64,000 bases of DNA from Pseudomonas marginalis (GTDB lineage Bacteria; Pseudomonadota; Gammaproteobacteria; Pseudomonadales; Pseudomonadaceae), in assembly GCF_024169655.1 (NCBI RefSeq), contig NZ_JALJWV010000001.1, positions 4,818,001-4,882,000 of the forward strand, given 5' to 3'. Below the pieces are notes generated by a model. The model was given only the letters and a program-made list of their open reading frames with translations, was not told the DNA's origin and ran no database searches. Of the stretch, positions 43,558-53,270 are shown in pieces; the stretch's first letter is position 1; each line of letters opens with the position of its first letter. A program made the translations under genes and the position numbers.

Positions 43558-44508
43558 TCAGACTTCGTCGGGAGTGGGCTTGGAATGGTCCCGGCCAAGG
43601 CCGGAGACGTGCTTTTTTTCACCTGCGTGGGTGTTTTCATCGAAGGTCTTTTCCCCTGGATCCTTGCCTTCGGCCGACATGTGCTCGATCACGGCATTCA
43701 TCTCCGCCCCCAGCAACAGCACGGCGGCGGAAATATAGAAGTACAGGAGCAAAACAATGATCGCGCCGATGCTGCCATACATGGCGTTGTAGTCGGCGAA
43801 GGTTTTGACGTAGTAGCCAAAGCCCAGGGACGCAACGATCCACACCACCACCGCCAGCACCGAGCCTGGAGTGATGAAGCGGAATTTCTGCTGCACGTCG
43901 GGCATCACGTAATACATGAGAGCCACAGCGAACATCAGCAGGATCACAATCAGCGGCCAACGCAGGATGGTCCACAGCGTGACCACGAATTCCTGCATGC
44001 CGATCTGCCCTGCCAGCCATTCCATGACCTGCGGGCCGAGCACCATCAGCGCGGCGGCGGCGAGCAACATGCCGGCGATGCCGACGGTGTAGAAAACCGA
44101 CAGTGGGAAACGCTTCCAGATCGGTCGCCCTTCGACCACGTCGTAGGCGGCGTTCATCGCGCTCATCATCAGGCGCACACCGGCCGACGCGGTCCACAGG
44201 GCAATCACGATACCCACCGAGAGCAGGCCGCCCTTGGACTGCTGCAACTGGTCGATCACCGGGTTGACCTGCTCCAGGGCCTGGGGCGGCAACACCAGCT
44301 CCGACTGCAGGCGCAGCCAGGTGAAGAAGTCCGGTAAATGCAGGAAACCGATCAACGCAATGAGGAACAGCAGGAACGGAAACAAGGAAAACAGCATCTG
44401 GTAGGCCAGCGCCGAGGCGTAGGTGGACATCTCGTCGTTGACGAACTCCGTGACCGTGCGCACCAGCACTTTGTGCAGCTTGAGACCATCGAGTACCGGA
44501 AAAATCAT
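43558..44508 (-). CDS. YihY/BrkB-family inner-membrane protein
   Basis: A 316-residue protein with about six membrane helices: YASALAYQMLFSLFPFLLFLIALIGFL, then GLLSVGIVIALWTASAGVRLMMSAMNAAYDV (the family signature) and IGAIIVLLLYFYISAAVLLLGAEMNAVIEH. The C-terminal tail is charged and cytoplasmic. Function is unknown; the old ribonuclease BN label is wrong for this family. First gene of a unit with def. Confidence 0.88.
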   Translation of the reverse strand: MIFPVLDGLKLHKVLVRTVTEFVNDEMSTYASALAYQMLFSLFPFLLFLIALIGFLHLPDFFTWLRLQSELVLPPQALEQVNPVIDQLQQSKGGLLSVGIVIALWTASAGVRLMMSAMNAAYDVVEGRPIWKRFPLSVFYTVGIAGMLLAAAALMVLGPQVMEWLAGQIGMQEFVVTLWTILRWPLIVILLMFAVALMYYVMPDVQQKFRFITPGSVLAVVVWIVASLGFGYYVKTFADYNAMYGSIGAIIVLLLYFYISAAVLLLGAEMNAVIEHMSAEGKDPGEKTFDENTHAGEKKHVSGLGRDHSKPTPDEV

Positions 44509-44635
44509 AGCGTCTCCTTTCGCCGCAAAAAGATCAGGTTCATGGGCGACTCAGGGGCCGTTTTCTACATCAAGGTAGCCTATTTGGCGACCTTGAAACA
44601 ATTTCGAAAGATTAACCGCATCAGGTGACACAAAA

Positions 44636-44657
44636 ACGGCCATCCGTGGATGGCCGT
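44636..44657 (-). terminator. Intrinsic terminator of the csbD-like gene
   Basis: Perfect 10-bp stem ACGGCCATCC / GGATGGCCGT with a two-base loop. On the minus strand it is followed by TTTTTG, 33 bases after the csbD stop. Confidence 0.88.
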
Positions 44658-44689
44658 CGGGCTGGATGAACTCAGCCAGCGATCGAGGA

Positions 44690-44875
44690 TCACTTGATCG
44701 CTTTCTTCACCGCATCCTTGGCATCGCCTACGGCTTTCTGCACTTCGCCTTTCTTTTCCTGGACCACACCTTCAGCGCGCAACTTGTCGTTGCCGGTCAC
44801 TTTGCCAATACCTTGCTTGATGTTGCCGACAGCTTCGTTCGCGACGCCTTTTACCTTATCCGATGTACTGCTCAT
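44690..44875 (-). CDS. CsbD-family stress protein
   Basis: A 61-residue helical, lysine/glutamate-rich protein (KVKGVANEAVGNIKQGIGKVTGNDKLRAEGVVQEKKGEVQKAVGDAKD). CsbD-like proteins are abundant in stationary-phase or general stress responses, but their activity is unknown. A good ribosome site (GGAG) precedes the ATG. It has its own terminator. Confidence 0.92.
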   Translation of the reverse strand: MSSTSDKVKGVANEAVGNIKQGIGKVTGNDKLRAEGVVQEKKGEVQKAVGDAKDAVKKAIK

Positions 44876-45073
44876 GGTATTTCTCCTGGAACAATCGAGG
44901 GGTTTTGGTCATTACGTAGAGATTGACCCGAGGCTGTTCGGCAGAGTTTCAATTATTTTGTGCGCGCATTTCACCGCCGGCAGCAGGTTTGGCTTTATGT
45001 TTTGCGGCCAACCCACGAGAATGCGCGGCACATTCAGGCTACAACGCTGAATAACAGATCCCGTAGGAAGGTT

Positions 45074-45451
45074 ATGAAACTCAATAAAGCACAGGCCATC
45101 GCCCGCAGAAACCAGGAACTGGGCGGTGCCGTACTCGGCGTCAACAACTGCCACTTCACCGACCTGGACCGCAAACGCAACATCTGGTGGTTCGACCTGC
45201 CGGTGGCACGGATCGCGGTGGGCCAGTACGAGTGGATTCACTTGTTGCTGCACAACGCCGAGACTGACCAGTTGCTGCACCTGAAGGTGCCGACGGTGTT
45301 CCTGCGTGAAAAGCTCGAAGGCCTGGTGGTGCGCAATGCCGGCAAGCGCAAGCCGGAAATCACGCTGGAACTGAGCGCGGACAAGGACTCGTTCTTGAAG
45401 GACGTGCGCCCAGCCGGTGCGGGCGTGAGCTTCGCGCAGCTTGCCCTCTAA
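45074..45451 (+). CDS. Hypothetical protein, 125 residues
   Basis: A conserved-looking soluble protein (MKLNKAQAIARRNQELGGAV, then DLDRKRNIWWFDLPVARIAVGQYEWIHLLLHN). AGGAAGG just before the ATG at 45074 fixes the start. No motif is recognised; in pseudomonads such genes are annotated as hypothetical. Followed by a REP. Confidence 0.65.
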   Translation: MKLNKAQAIARRNQELGGAVLGVNNCHFTDLDRKRNIWWFDLPVARIAVGQYEWIHLLLHNAETDQLLHLKVPTVFLREKLEGLVVRNAGKRKPEITLELSADKDSFLKDVRPAGAGVSFAQLAL

Positions 45452-45463
45452 GCACTGTATTTC

Positions 45464-45497
45464 AAATGTGGGAGGGGGCTTGCCCCCTCCCACATTT
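45464..45497. repeat. REP singlet
   Basis: Palindromic AAATGTGGGAGGGGGCTTGC plus inverse between the hypothetical gene and convergent fadD1, which ends eight bases away. Confidence 0.88.
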
Positions 45498-45505
45498 GGG
45501 CCGGG

Positions 45506-47197
45506 TTACTTTTTCAGGCCCAGCTTCTTCAGCTCTTCATCGCGCAACTCTCGACGCAGGATCTTACCCACGTTGGTGATCGGCAAGACATCACGGAATT
45601 CAACGGCCTTGGGCACCTTGTAGCCGGTGACGTTAGCGCGCATATGCTCCATCACCTGGTCCTTGGTCAGGGTGGCACCTGGCTTGACCACGATGAAGAT
45701 CTTGATGTGCTCCCCGGACTTCTCGTCCGGCACACCGATGGCAGCGCATTGCAGCACGCCCGGCAGCGTCGCCAGCACATCTTCCAGTTCGTTGGGGTAG
45801 ACGTTGAAACCGGAGACCAGAATCATGTCTTTCTTGCGGTCGACAATGCGCATGTAGCCATCCGGCTGGATGATCGCAATGTCACCGGTCTTCAACCAAC
45901 CTTCGCTGTCGAGGATCTCGGCAGTGGCATCTTCGCGCTGCCAATAGCCCTTCATGACCTGCGGGCCTTTGACGCACAGCTCGCCGACCTCGCCCAGGCC
46001 CAGCTCGGCGCCGTCGTCGGTGATGACTTTGCACAAGGTCGACGGCACCGGAATGCCGATGGTGCCGATCTGGATCTTCTGGATCGGGTTGACCGTCGCC
46101 ACCGGGCTGGTCTCAGTCATGCCGTAGCCTTCGCAGATGTCGCAGCCGGTCACGGCTTTCCAGCGCTCGGCCGCCGCCAGTTGCAGGGCCATGCCGCCCG
46201 ACAGGGTGACTTTCAACCCAGAAAAGTCCAGCTTGCGGAAGCCTTCGTTGTTGCACAGCGCGACGAACAGCGTGTTCAGGCCGACAAAACCGCTGAACTT
46301 CCACTTCGACAGTTCCTTGACCATCGCCGGCAGGTCACGCGGGTTGCTGATCAGGATGTTGTGGTTGCCGATCAGCATCATCGCCATGCAATGGAAGGTG
46401 AACGCATAGATGTGGTACAGCGGCAGCGGGGTGATCAGGATCTCGCAGCCTTCGTTGAGGTTGGAGCCCATCAGCGCCTTGCACTGCAGCATGTTGGCCA
46501 CCAGGTTACGGTGGGTCAGCATCGCCCCCTTGGCCACGCCGGTGGTGCCGCCGGTGTATTGCAGCACCGCCACGTCGCTGCTGGCCGGGCTGACGTCATT
46601 GACCGGTTGGCCGTGCCCCTTGGCCAGCACGTCGTTGAACTTGATCGACTTGGGCAAGTGATAGGCCGGGACCATTTTCTTCACGTACTTGATGACGCTG
46701 TTGATCAGCAGGCGCTTGAGCGGCGGCAGCAGGTCGGCGACTTCGGTGACGATCACGTGTTTGACGGCGGTCTTGGGCACGACTTTTTCAGCCAGGTGCG
46801 CCATGTTGGCCAGGCAGACCAGAGCCTTGGCCCCGGAGTCATTGAATTGGTGTTCCATTTCCCGCGCGGTGTACAGCGGGTTGGTGTTGACCACGATCAG
46901 GCCGGCACGGATGGCGCCGAACACAGCGACCGGGTATTGCAGGACGTTGGGCAGTTGCACGGCGATTCGATCGCCGGGCTTCAAATCGGTATGCTGTTGC
47001 AGGTACGCAGCGAAAGCGCCGGACAATTCGTACAACTCACCGTAGGTGATTGTCTTGCCCAGGTTGCTGAAAGCCGGTTTGTTGGCGAAGCGCTGGCAGG
47101 ACTGTTTCAGTACCGCCTGAATATTTGGATACTCGTCTGGATTGATGTCTGCAGCAATCCCGGCGGGGTACTTATCCTTCCAAAAGTCTACGTTCAT
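45506..47197 (-). CDS. fadD1: Long-chain fatty acid-CoA ligase FadD1
   Basis: A 563-residue acyl-CoA synthetase activating long-chain fatty acids at the inner membrane. The AMP-binding motif is QYTGGTTGVAKGAMLTH, with EGYGMTETSPV and the C-terminal GWLKTGDIAIIQPDGYMRIVDRKKDMILVSGFNVYP. Near-identical opening to P. aeruginosa FadD1 (FWKDKYPAGIAADINPDEYP). It follows fadD2 on the same strand, separated by a 384-base spacer with a REPIN, so it probably has its own promoter. Confidence 0.95.
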   Translation of the reverse strand: MNVDFWKDKYPAGIAADINPDEYPNIQAVLKQSCQRFANKPAFSNLGKTITYGELYELSGAFAAYLQQHTDLKPGDRIAVQLPNVLQYPVAVFGAIRAGLIVVNTNPLYTAREMEHQFNDSGAKALVCLANMAHLAEKVVPKTAVKHVIVTEVADLLPPLKRLLINSVIKYVKKMVPAYHLPKSIKFNDVLAKGHGQPVNDVSPASSDVAVLQYTGGTTGVAKGAMLTHRNLVANMLQCKALMGSNLNEGCEILITPLPLYHIYAFTFHCMAMMLIGNHNILISNPRDLPAMVKELSKWKFSGFVGLNTLFVALCNNEGFRKLDFSGLKVTLSGGMALQLAAAERWKAVTGCDICEGYGMTETSPVATVNPIQKIQIGTIGIPVPSTLCKVITDDGAELGLGEVGELCVKGPQVMKGYWQREDATAEILDSEGWLKTGDIAIIQPDGYMRIVDRKKDMILVSGFNVYPNELEDVLATLPGVLQCAAIGVPDEKSGEHIKIFIVVKPGATLTKDQVMEHMRANVTGYKVPKAVEFRDVLPITNVGKILRRELRDEELKKLGLKK

Positions 47198-47581
47198 GGA
47201 AGCCCACTCCTCAGCGACGCGAATTCATCATCGCATTTGATGCGATTATTATTGGTGTGTGTTTTTTAGGTGAGTCTGGCGCGTTTAAGCAGGCCGAGAG
47301 GTCACAAAGCGCGCCGAGAGTAGCAGCTTTGCCAAGGGCCGACTAGAGCCAAAAGAGGCCCCTACAGTCATAAACATGACTCATGAATAACTAATAGTCA
47401 TTTTTAGAGCAAAAATTCTATACGCTTGAAAATGGCTCTAGAACAGGGCTTAACGAGATAAACGCAGACAAATGTGGGAGGGGGCTTGCTCCCGATGGCG
47501 GTAAATCAGCCAACACATTTGGTGACTGATTCACTGCCATCGGGAGCAAGCCCCCTCCCACATTGTTGACTGCCTTTCAAA
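47198..47581. other. fadD2-fadD1 spacer with a REPIN
   Basis: A 384-base spacer. The fadD1-proximal part is AT-rich (around 47370-47440) and probably carries the fadD1 promoter; TAGAGC and GCTCTA words there form a long-spaced dyad. The remainder is the REPIN listed separately. No gene. Confidence 0.55.
47471..47564. repeat. REPIN (two inverted REPs)
   Basis: AATGTGGGAGGGGGCTTGCT continuing to CCCGATGGC (47471-47499) is repeated in inverse at 47536-47564, with a 36-base loop. This is the full REPIN structure mobilised in trans by RAYT transposases; no RAYT gene is in the window. Confidence 0.9.
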
Positions 47582-49270
47582 TCAGGCGATGTCGCGCAAC
47601 TCGCGCCGCAGGATCTTGCCCACCGGCGTCATCGGCAACGACTCACGCAACACGATGTGCTTGGGCACTTTGTACCCCGTGAAGTTGGTCTTGCAGTAGC
47701 TCTTCAACTCCTCAAGGCTCACGCCTTCGGCACGCGCCACCACAAACAGCTTCACCGCCTCCCCCGTGCGCTCATCCGGTACGCCGATCACTGCGCAGTT
47801 GGCCACCGCAGGGTGAGCCATCACCACGTCTTCAATCTCGTTGGGGTACACATTGAAACCCGAGACGATGATCAGGTCCTTCTTGCGATCCACGATGCGT
47901 ATAAATCCATCCTCGTCGATCACGGCAATATCGCCAGTCTTGAGCCACCCCTCGGCGTCCAGCGCCTCGGCGGTGGCGGCCGGTTGCTGCCAGTAGCCCT
48001 TCATCACCTGCGGGCCCTTGATGCACAGCTCGCCGCGCTCGCCCAGGGGCAACTCGACGCCGTCGTCATCGATCACCTTCATCGCCGTACCCGGCACAGG
48101 GATGCCCACGGTGCCCAGGCGTGACTTGTTGCCATACGGGTTGGTGCTGGCCACCGGCGACGTTTCCGTCAGGCCATACCCTTCGCCAATCGCACAGCCG
48201 GTGAGCTGCTCCCAACGTTCGGCGGTGGCCTTGATCAGCGCCGTGCCACCGGAGTTGGTGAGTTTGAGATGGGAGAAGTCCAGGCTCTTGAAGTCGGGAT
48301 GGTCCATCAACGCCACAAACAACGTGTTGAGCCCGAGCAAGCCGGTGAAGCGCCAGTTTTTCAGTTCCTTGATAAAGCCCGCGATATCCCGCGGGTTGGT
48401 GATCAACACGTTGTGGTTGCCGGAGACCATCATGCACATGCAATTCGCGGTGAATGCATAGATGTGGTAAAGCGGCAGCGGCGCGATCATCACTTCCTGG
48501 CCTTCCTTGATCAGCGGGTGGCCATCCTCGCCGGTCTGCGACATGCAGGCGCGCACCTGCTGCATGTTCGCCACCAGATTGCCGTGAGTGAGCATCGCGC
48601 CTTTGGCCAAGCCGGTGGTGCCGCCGGTGTATTGCAGCACAGCGATGTCATCGAGAGTCACCGGATGGCGCGTCACGCCCTGCCCTGCGCCCATGCGCAA
48701 GGCGCGCTTGAACGACACCGCACGCGGCAAGTGATAGGCCGGGACCATCTTCTTCACTTTGTCGACAAGAGTGTTGACCAGCCAGCCCTTGGCTGCGGGC
48801 ATGAAGTCGCCCATCTTCGCTTCGATCAGGTAGTCGATCTCGGTGTCGGTGCAGACTTCCTGCACCCGTGAACCGAACAGGTTGAGGTAGACCAGGGCAC
48901 GAATGCCGGCGTCCTTGAACTGGTGTCGCATCTCCCGCGGGGTGTACAGCGGGTTGGTGTTGACCACGATCAGCCCCGCGCGCAGCGCACCGAACACGGC
49001 AATCGGGTAATGCAGCACGTTGGGCATCTGTACCGCGATGCGATCGCCCGGCTTGAGGTCGGTGTGCTGCTGCAGGTAACCGGCGAACGCCGCACTCTGG
49101 CGCTCAAGCTCGGCGTAGGTCAGGGTGACGCCCATGCTGCTGAACGCCGGACGGTCGGCAAAGGCCTTGCAGGAACGCTCGAAGACTTCGATCACTGACG
49201 TGTAGGCGCTCAGATCGATCTCGTTGGGAACGCCCGCCGCGCGTTTGTCATTCCAGAAATCAGGTTGCAT
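47582..49270 (-). CDS. fadD2: Long-chain fatty acid-CoA ligase FadD2
   Basis: A 562-residue paralog of FadD1 with QYTGGTTGLAKGAMLTHGNL, GEGYGLTETSPVAS and GWLKTGDIAVIDEDGFIRIVDRKKDLIIVSGFNVYP. Synteny with fadD1, the lipase-like gene and phaJ4 matches the PA3299-PA3302 block of P. aeruginosa. It is divergent from the lipase gene. Confidence 0.95.
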   Translation of the reverse strand: MQPDFWNDKRAAGVPNEIDLSAYTSVIEVFERSCKAFADRPAFSSMGVTLTYAELERQSAAFAGYLQQHTDLKPGDRIAVQMPNVLHYPIAVFGALRAGLIVVNTNPLYTPREMRHQFKDAGIRALVYLNLFGSRVQEVCTDTEIDYLIEAKMGDFMPAAKGWLVNTLVDKVKKMVPAYHLPRAVSFKRALRMGAGQGVTRHPVTLDDIAVLQYTGGTTGLAKGAMLTHGNLVANMQQVRACMSQTGEDGHPLIKEGQEVMIAPLPLYHIYAFTANCMCMMVSGNHNVLITNPRDIAGFIKELKNWRFTGLLGLNTLFVALMDHPDFKSLDFSHLKLTNSGGTALIKATAERWEQLTGCAIGEGYGLTETSPVASTNPYGNKSRLGTVGIPVPGTAMKVIDDDGVELPLGERGELCIKGPQVMKGYWQQPAATAEALDAEGWLKTGDIAVIDEDGFIRIVDRKKDLIIVSGFNVYPNEIEDVVMAHPAVANCAVIGVPDERTGEAVKLFVVARAEGVSLEELKSYCKTNFTGYKVPKHIVLRESLPMTPVGKILRRELRDIA

Positions 49271-49480
49271 TATTCTTGTCCTCTTACCTGAATGTGCCCA
49301 GCCGCTTTTCTGCTGCTATAAAAAGCGGAGCTTCGGGGACGTTAGCAGCTATGGCCAAACAGGCAAATACAGGAAAGAGCGTCATTAATTGCGTGAATCT
49401 TCCTACAAGGGTCTGTACTGATCAGACGGCTGTCCGAGGATGAGCTATACACTGCAACGACCCTGAGTAAAGGAAGCGCC

Positions 49481-50425
49481 ATGAACCACACCACTTTCTG
49501 GCTGACCGCGAATGACCACAGCCGCCTGTACGTCAATCAATGGCTGCCGGAAGCGCCGCCGAAGGCGTTGATCATGGTGTCTCATGGCATGGCCGAGCAC
49601 GGCGGACGCTATGTGCGCCTGGCCGAAGCGTTGTGCGGGACGGGCTACGGTGTGTTTGCCCTGGACCAGCGTGGTCATGGCCGCACCGCCGACGAGGGCA
49701 CCCTGGGCCTGTTCGCCGAGCAGGACGGTTGGAACAAGGTGGTGGGCGACCTGGCCAGCCTCAACCAGCACATCGGCCAGCAGTTGCCGGGAGTGCCGAT
49801 CATTTTGCTGGGCCACAGCATGGGCAGCTATATCGCCCAGGCCTACCTGCTGCACCACAGTGCCAGCCTGCATGGGGCGGTTCTCAGCGGTTCGAATTTC
49901 CAGCCGGTGGCGCTGTACCGCGCCGCGCGGCTGATCGCCCGTGCCGAACGCCTGCGCCAGGGCTTGCGCGGCCGCAGTGCGCTGATTGAGTGCCTGTCGT
50001 TCGGCTCGTTCAACCAAGCGTTCAAGCCCAACCGCACGGCTTTCGACTGGCTCAGCCGTGACCCGGATGAAGTCGACCGCTACCTCCACGATCCGCTCTG
50101 CGGGTTCCGCTGCACCAACCAACTGTGGTTCGACCTGCTGGGCGGCTTGCAGCAAATCAGCAAAGCGTCCAATCTCGCGCAGATCGATCCGGGCTTGCCC
50201 ATTCTGGTGATCGGCGGCGAATGTGATCCGGTGAGTGAAGGCAAGCGTCTCAAAAGCCTGGCCCATGCCCTGCGTGAGGCCGGCTGCCAGAACCTGCAAC
50301 TGAATATCTACCCGCAGGCGCGTCACGAAGTGTTCAACGAAACCAACCGCGACGAAGTCACCGCGGATGTGCTGACGTGGCTCGACCAGGCCCTGACCTT
50401 GCGCAGGCCGGCTCGCTGCGAATAA
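49481..50425 (+). CDS. Alpha/beta hydrolase, monoacylglycerol lipase-like
   Basis: A 314-residue serine hydrolase (Hydrolase_4, lysophospholipase-like). Oxyanion region VSHGMAEHGGRYVRLAEAL, nucleophile GHSMGSY, acid in VIGGECDPVSEGK and histidine in ARHEVFNE. Its place between fadD2 and phaJ4 suggests it releases fatty acids from glycerides for FadD activation. Confidence 0.9.
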   Translation: MNHTTFWLTANDHSRLYVNQWLPEAPPKALIMVSHGMAEHGGRYVRLAEALCGTGYGVFALDQRGHGRTADEGTLGLFAEQDGWNKVVGDLASLNQHIGQQLPGVPIILLGHSMGSYIAQAYLLHHSASLHGAVLSGSNFQPVALYRAARLIARAERLRQGLRGRSALIECLSFGSFNQAFKPNRTAFDWLSRDPDEVDRYLHDPLCGFRCTNQLWFDLLGGLQQISKASNLAQIDPGLPILVIGGECDPVSEGKRLKSLAHALREAGCQNLQLNIYPQARHEVFNETNRDEVTADVLTWLDQALTLRRPARCE

Positions 50426-50482
50426 TTTTTCGTTTAAAATCAGCCAATTAAATTATCGATTAGCCACAGGATGCACCTTTAG

Positions 50483-50953
50483 ATGACCCAGGTAACCAAC
50501 ACCCCTTACGAAGCCCTCGAAGTCGGCCAGACCGCCAGCTACAGCAAGACCGTCGAAGAGCGCGATATCCAGTTGTTCGCCGCCATGTCCGGCGACCACA
50601 ACCCCCTGCACCTGGATGCCGAATTTGCCAAGGCGACCATGTTCAAGGAGCGAATTGCCCACGGCATGTTCAGCGGCGCCCTGATCAGTGCGGCCGTTGC
50701 CTGTGAGCTGCCTGGGCCGGGCACGATCTATATCGGCCAGCAGATGAGCTTCCAGAAGCCGGTGAAAATCGGCGACACCCTGACCGTGCGTCTGGAAATC
50801 CTCGAGAAGCTGCCGAAGTTCCGCGTGCGTATCGCCACCCGCGTGTTCAACCAGCGCGATGAACTGGTGGTGGATGGCGAGGCGGAGATCCTCGCGCCAC
50901 GCAAGCAACTGGTCGTGACGTTGACCGAACTGCCGGCCATCACCATCGGCTGA
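50483..50953 (+). CDS. phaJ4: (R)-specific enoyl-CoA hydratase (MaoC family)
   Basis: A 156-residue hot-dog-fold hydratase turning beta-oxidation enoyl-CoA into (R)-3-hydroxyacyl-CoA, the precursor of medium-chain PHA. The catalytic Asp/His motif is in SGDHNPLHLD and is followed by RIAHGMFSGALISA. It lies 57 bases after the lipase gene and ends at a strong terminator. Confidence 0.9.
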   Translation: MTQVTNTPYEALEVGQTASYSKTVEERDIQLFAAMSGDHNPLHLDAEFAKATMFKERIAHGMFSGALISAAVACELPGPGTIYIGQQMSFQKPVKIGDTLTVRLEILEKLPKFRVRIATRVFNQRDELVVDGEAEILAPRKQLVVTLTELPAITIG

Positions 50954-50964
50954 TCAGCCCCCAT

Positions 50965-50994
50965 AAAAAATCCCCGCATCGGCGGGGATTTTTT
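50965..50994. terminator. Bidirectional intrinsic terminator
   Basis: TCCCCGC-ATCG-GCGGGGA stem-loop flanked by AAAAAA and TTTTTT, between convergent phaJ4 and the PA2169-family gene. Confidence 0.93.
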
Positions 50995-51007
50995 ATTCAG
51001 CGACGAC

Positions 51008-51475
51008 TCACGACTGAGCGCGAGCCTGGTTACGCAGGGCTTTCACTTGATCGTGATTGCGTTGCACGCCGTGGTACTGACGCTCAACCAGGTCACGAAT
51101 ACCCAGCAGGTTGTGCTTGTCGATCTTCTCGATCGCTTCTTTGTAAGCTTTGAGTGCGTGGTCTTCACCGCGCTCGGCTTCGTTCAATACAGCCTCTTCG
51201 TCTTTGCCAGTCACCATCGACTTCACATCGACCCAGCCACGGTGCAGGGCGCCGGCAACGCTGCCGGAATTTTCCGGGTCGCCGCCCAGGGCACGCACGG
51301 CGGTTTTCAGCTCGGCCGCAGCGGTGGTGCAGTCTGCGGAGCGCTTGGCAAACAGCGCTTTGAGTTCTGGATGCTTGATGTCGTCAGCGCACGCTTTAAA
51401 ACCTTTTTGACCGTCGATGCTGGTTTCGATCAGGTCGTTCAGTACCGAGATGGACTCTTTATTGATATCAGTCAT
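51008..51475 (-). CDS. PA2169-family four-helix-bundle protein
   Basis: A 155-residue ferritin-like helical protein (DUF2383), starting MTDINKESISVLNDLIETSIDGQKGFKACADD. Glu and His residues are present in the helices (AERGEDHALKAYKEAIE, LVERQYHGVQRNHDQVKALR), but a metal site is not established. Family members are stress- and sigma-factor-regulated with unknown activity. Confidence 0.9.
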   Translation of the reverse strand: MTDINKESISVLNDLIETSIDGQKGFKACADDIKHPELKALFAKRSADCTTAAAELKTAVRALGGDPENSGSVAGALHRGWVDVKSMVTGKDEEAVLNEAERGEDHALKAYKEAIEKIDKHNLLGIRDLVERQYHGVQRNHDQVKALRNQARAQS

Positions 51476-51682
51476 TTTTCAGTTCCTTATGCCGGTTGAG
51501 AAAGGTTGTCTGAATGGTTGCAGCGCCCGTGCCAGGTTTTAAAAAACGACTTTCTCTTTTAATTTCAACATCTTAAAAATATATGAAGGTTCTGTATGTG
51601 CGTTATTTGCATGATCTGTCATTTGGTCTTCATGCAGAATGCCTGTATTTTCGAAGACCTCGATGCAAACGCCTGAGCCGTC

Positions 51683-51919
51683 ATGAATCCCGAAAAACTC
51701 GAACTGCTGATTACCCGCGAAATGCCCTTCGGCAAATACAAGGGACGGATCATCGCCGACCTGCCTGGCCCCTACCTGAACTGGTTCGCCCGTGAAGGTT
51801 TCCCCCACGGCGAGCTGGGCGGGTTGCTGGCATTGATGCAGGAAATTGACCACAACGGCCTGTCCGAACTGCTGGAACCGCTGCGCGCCAAGCACGGCAA
51901 ACCCGCGCCTCGCCATTAG
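51683..51919 (+). CDS. DUF3820 family protein
   Basis: A 78-residue protein with the full DUF3820 pattern (MPFGKYKGRIIADLPGPYLNWFAREGFPHGELG). This domain is related to exonuclease-associated folds and is sometimes labelled a putative quorum-sensing-regulated virulence factor. It ends 11 bases before the aminotransferase gene and probably shares its transcript. Confidence 0.85.
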   Translation: MNPEKLELLITREMPFGKYKGRIIADLPGPYLNWFAREGFPHGELGGLLALMQEIDHNGLSELLEPLRAKHGKPAPRH

Positions 51920-51930
51920 GAACCCACGCC

Positions 51931-53106
51931 ATGCCATGGAATGCAGCCAACGAACCCCACTGGCAGGCCATCGCCGAGCACTATGAGCTGGAGCCGGGCC
52001 CGATCAACCTGGAAAATGGCTACTTCGGGCGCATGAGCCGCGCGGTACAGGCGCAGTACCTTGAGCACGTCGCGTTTATCAACCGCAGTAACGCGGTGCA
52101 TGTGCGTCAGCGTTTCGAGCAAGGCGAAAACGTCGAGATCCGCCGCCAACTGGCCGAGCTGATCGACGCCGACCCCGAGTCGGTCGCCTTCACCCGCAAC
52201 GCCACCGAAGCCTTGCAGTCGCTGATCCGCAACTACAACCGCCTGCAGCCTGGCGACCAAGTGCTGATCAGCGACCTGGAGTACGACACGGTCAAGGGCG
52301 CCATGCGCTGGTTGGCCAACTACAGGGGAGTGGAAGTGATCGAAATCTCCCACACCCACCCGGCCAGTTTCGACAGTTTGCTGCAAAGCTATCGCGATGC
52401 CTTCACCCAATACCCCCGCCTGAAACTGATGGCGTTGACCTACGTGACCCACCGCACCGGCCTGGTCATGCCGGTCGAGGCCATTGCCAAAACGGCGCGC
52501 GAACACGCTGTCGATGTGATCCTCGACGGCGCCCACGCCCTCGGCCAGATCGAGTTCAACCTCGCCGAGCTGGGTATCGCCTTCGCCGGCTTCAACCTGC
52601 ACAAATGGATCGGCGCGCCGCTGACTCTAGGCTTTCTTTACATAGCCACCGAACGCCTGGCAGACATCGACCCGGACATGGGTGAGTTCCACTACCCCGC
52701 CACCGACGTGCGCGCCCGCACGCCGTACAGCACGCCGAACTTCCCGGCGCTGATGACCTTGCCGCGGGTATTTGAAGAACACCGCGCATTGGGCGGCGCG
52801 GCGGCCAAAGGCGCACGCGTGAATTACCTGCGGGATCTGTGGGTGCGCCAGGTGCGGCCATTACCGGGAATTGAAGTGCTGACCTCGGATGACCCGCGAT
52901 TGTATTGCGGGATCACGGCGTTCACGTTCATCGGGCGCGATCAGCAAGTGATGGCAGACCGCCTGCTCAGGGACTACAACCTGTTCACCACCACTCGAGT
53001 GGGCGCGTCGTTTGGCACCTGTATCCGGGTGACGCCGGGCTTGGTGACGTCCGCGGCGGACATCGATTTACTGGTCAGCGCCATCACCGCACTGAGCGCG
53101 GACTAA
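51931..53106 (+). CDS. Class V aminotransferase-fold PLP enzyme
   Basis: A 391-residue PLP enzyme related to isopenicillin-N epimerase and cysteine desulfurases. PLP-binding motifs are FTRNATEALQSLI, VILDGAHALGQIEFN (Asp) and the lysine in FNLHKWIGAPLTLGF. The substrate is unknown. Its last 86 bases are the template of a tandem duplication described below. Confidence 0.85.
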   Translation: MPWNAANEPHWQAIAEHYELEPGPINLENGYFGRMSRAVQAQYLEHVAFINRSNAVHVRQRFEQGENVEIRRQLAELIDADPESVAFTRNATEALQSLIRNYNRLQPGDQVLISDLEYDTVKGAMRWLANYRGVEVIEISHTHPASFDSLLQSYRDAFTQYPRLKLMALTYVTHRTGLVMPVEAIAKTAREHAVDVILDGAHALGQIEFNLAELGIAFAGFNLHKWIGAPLTLGFLYIATERLADIDPDMGEFHYPATDVRARTPYSTPNFPALMTLPRVFEEHRALGGAAAKGARVNYLRDLWVRQVRPLPGIEVLTSDDPRLYCGITAFTFIGRDQQVMADRLLRDYNLFTTTRVGASFGTCIRVTPGLVTSAADIDLLVSAITALSAD

Positions 53107-53202
53107 AAATGTGGGAGGGGGCTTGCCCCCGATAGCAGAGTGACAGTCAGCGAAAATATTGGCTGATAGACCGCTATCGGGGGCAAGCCCCCTCCCACAT
53201 TT
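53107..53202. repeat. REPIN, copy 1
   Basis: AAATGTGGGAGGGGGCTTGC continuing to CCCCGATAGC, inverse copy at the other end, loop containing AGTCAGCGAAAATATTGGCT. Starts directly at the aminotransferase stop codon. Confidence 0.9.
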
Positions 53203-53270
53203 GGATGTGTGTTGGGTTCAAGGTTTTGCGCAGGCAAAAAAAGCGCCACGCCGGCCAAGCGCACCGTAAA

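Noticed and set aside
45644..47269. 541-codon open frame on the plus strand
   Set aside because: It is antisense to fadD1, which is an unambiguous gene.
49410..49440. FadR-like word (ACTGATCAGAC) between fadD2 and the lipase gene
   Set aside because: Pseudomonas uses PsrA for fad control, and the match to the enterobacterial FadR site is partial and unsupported.
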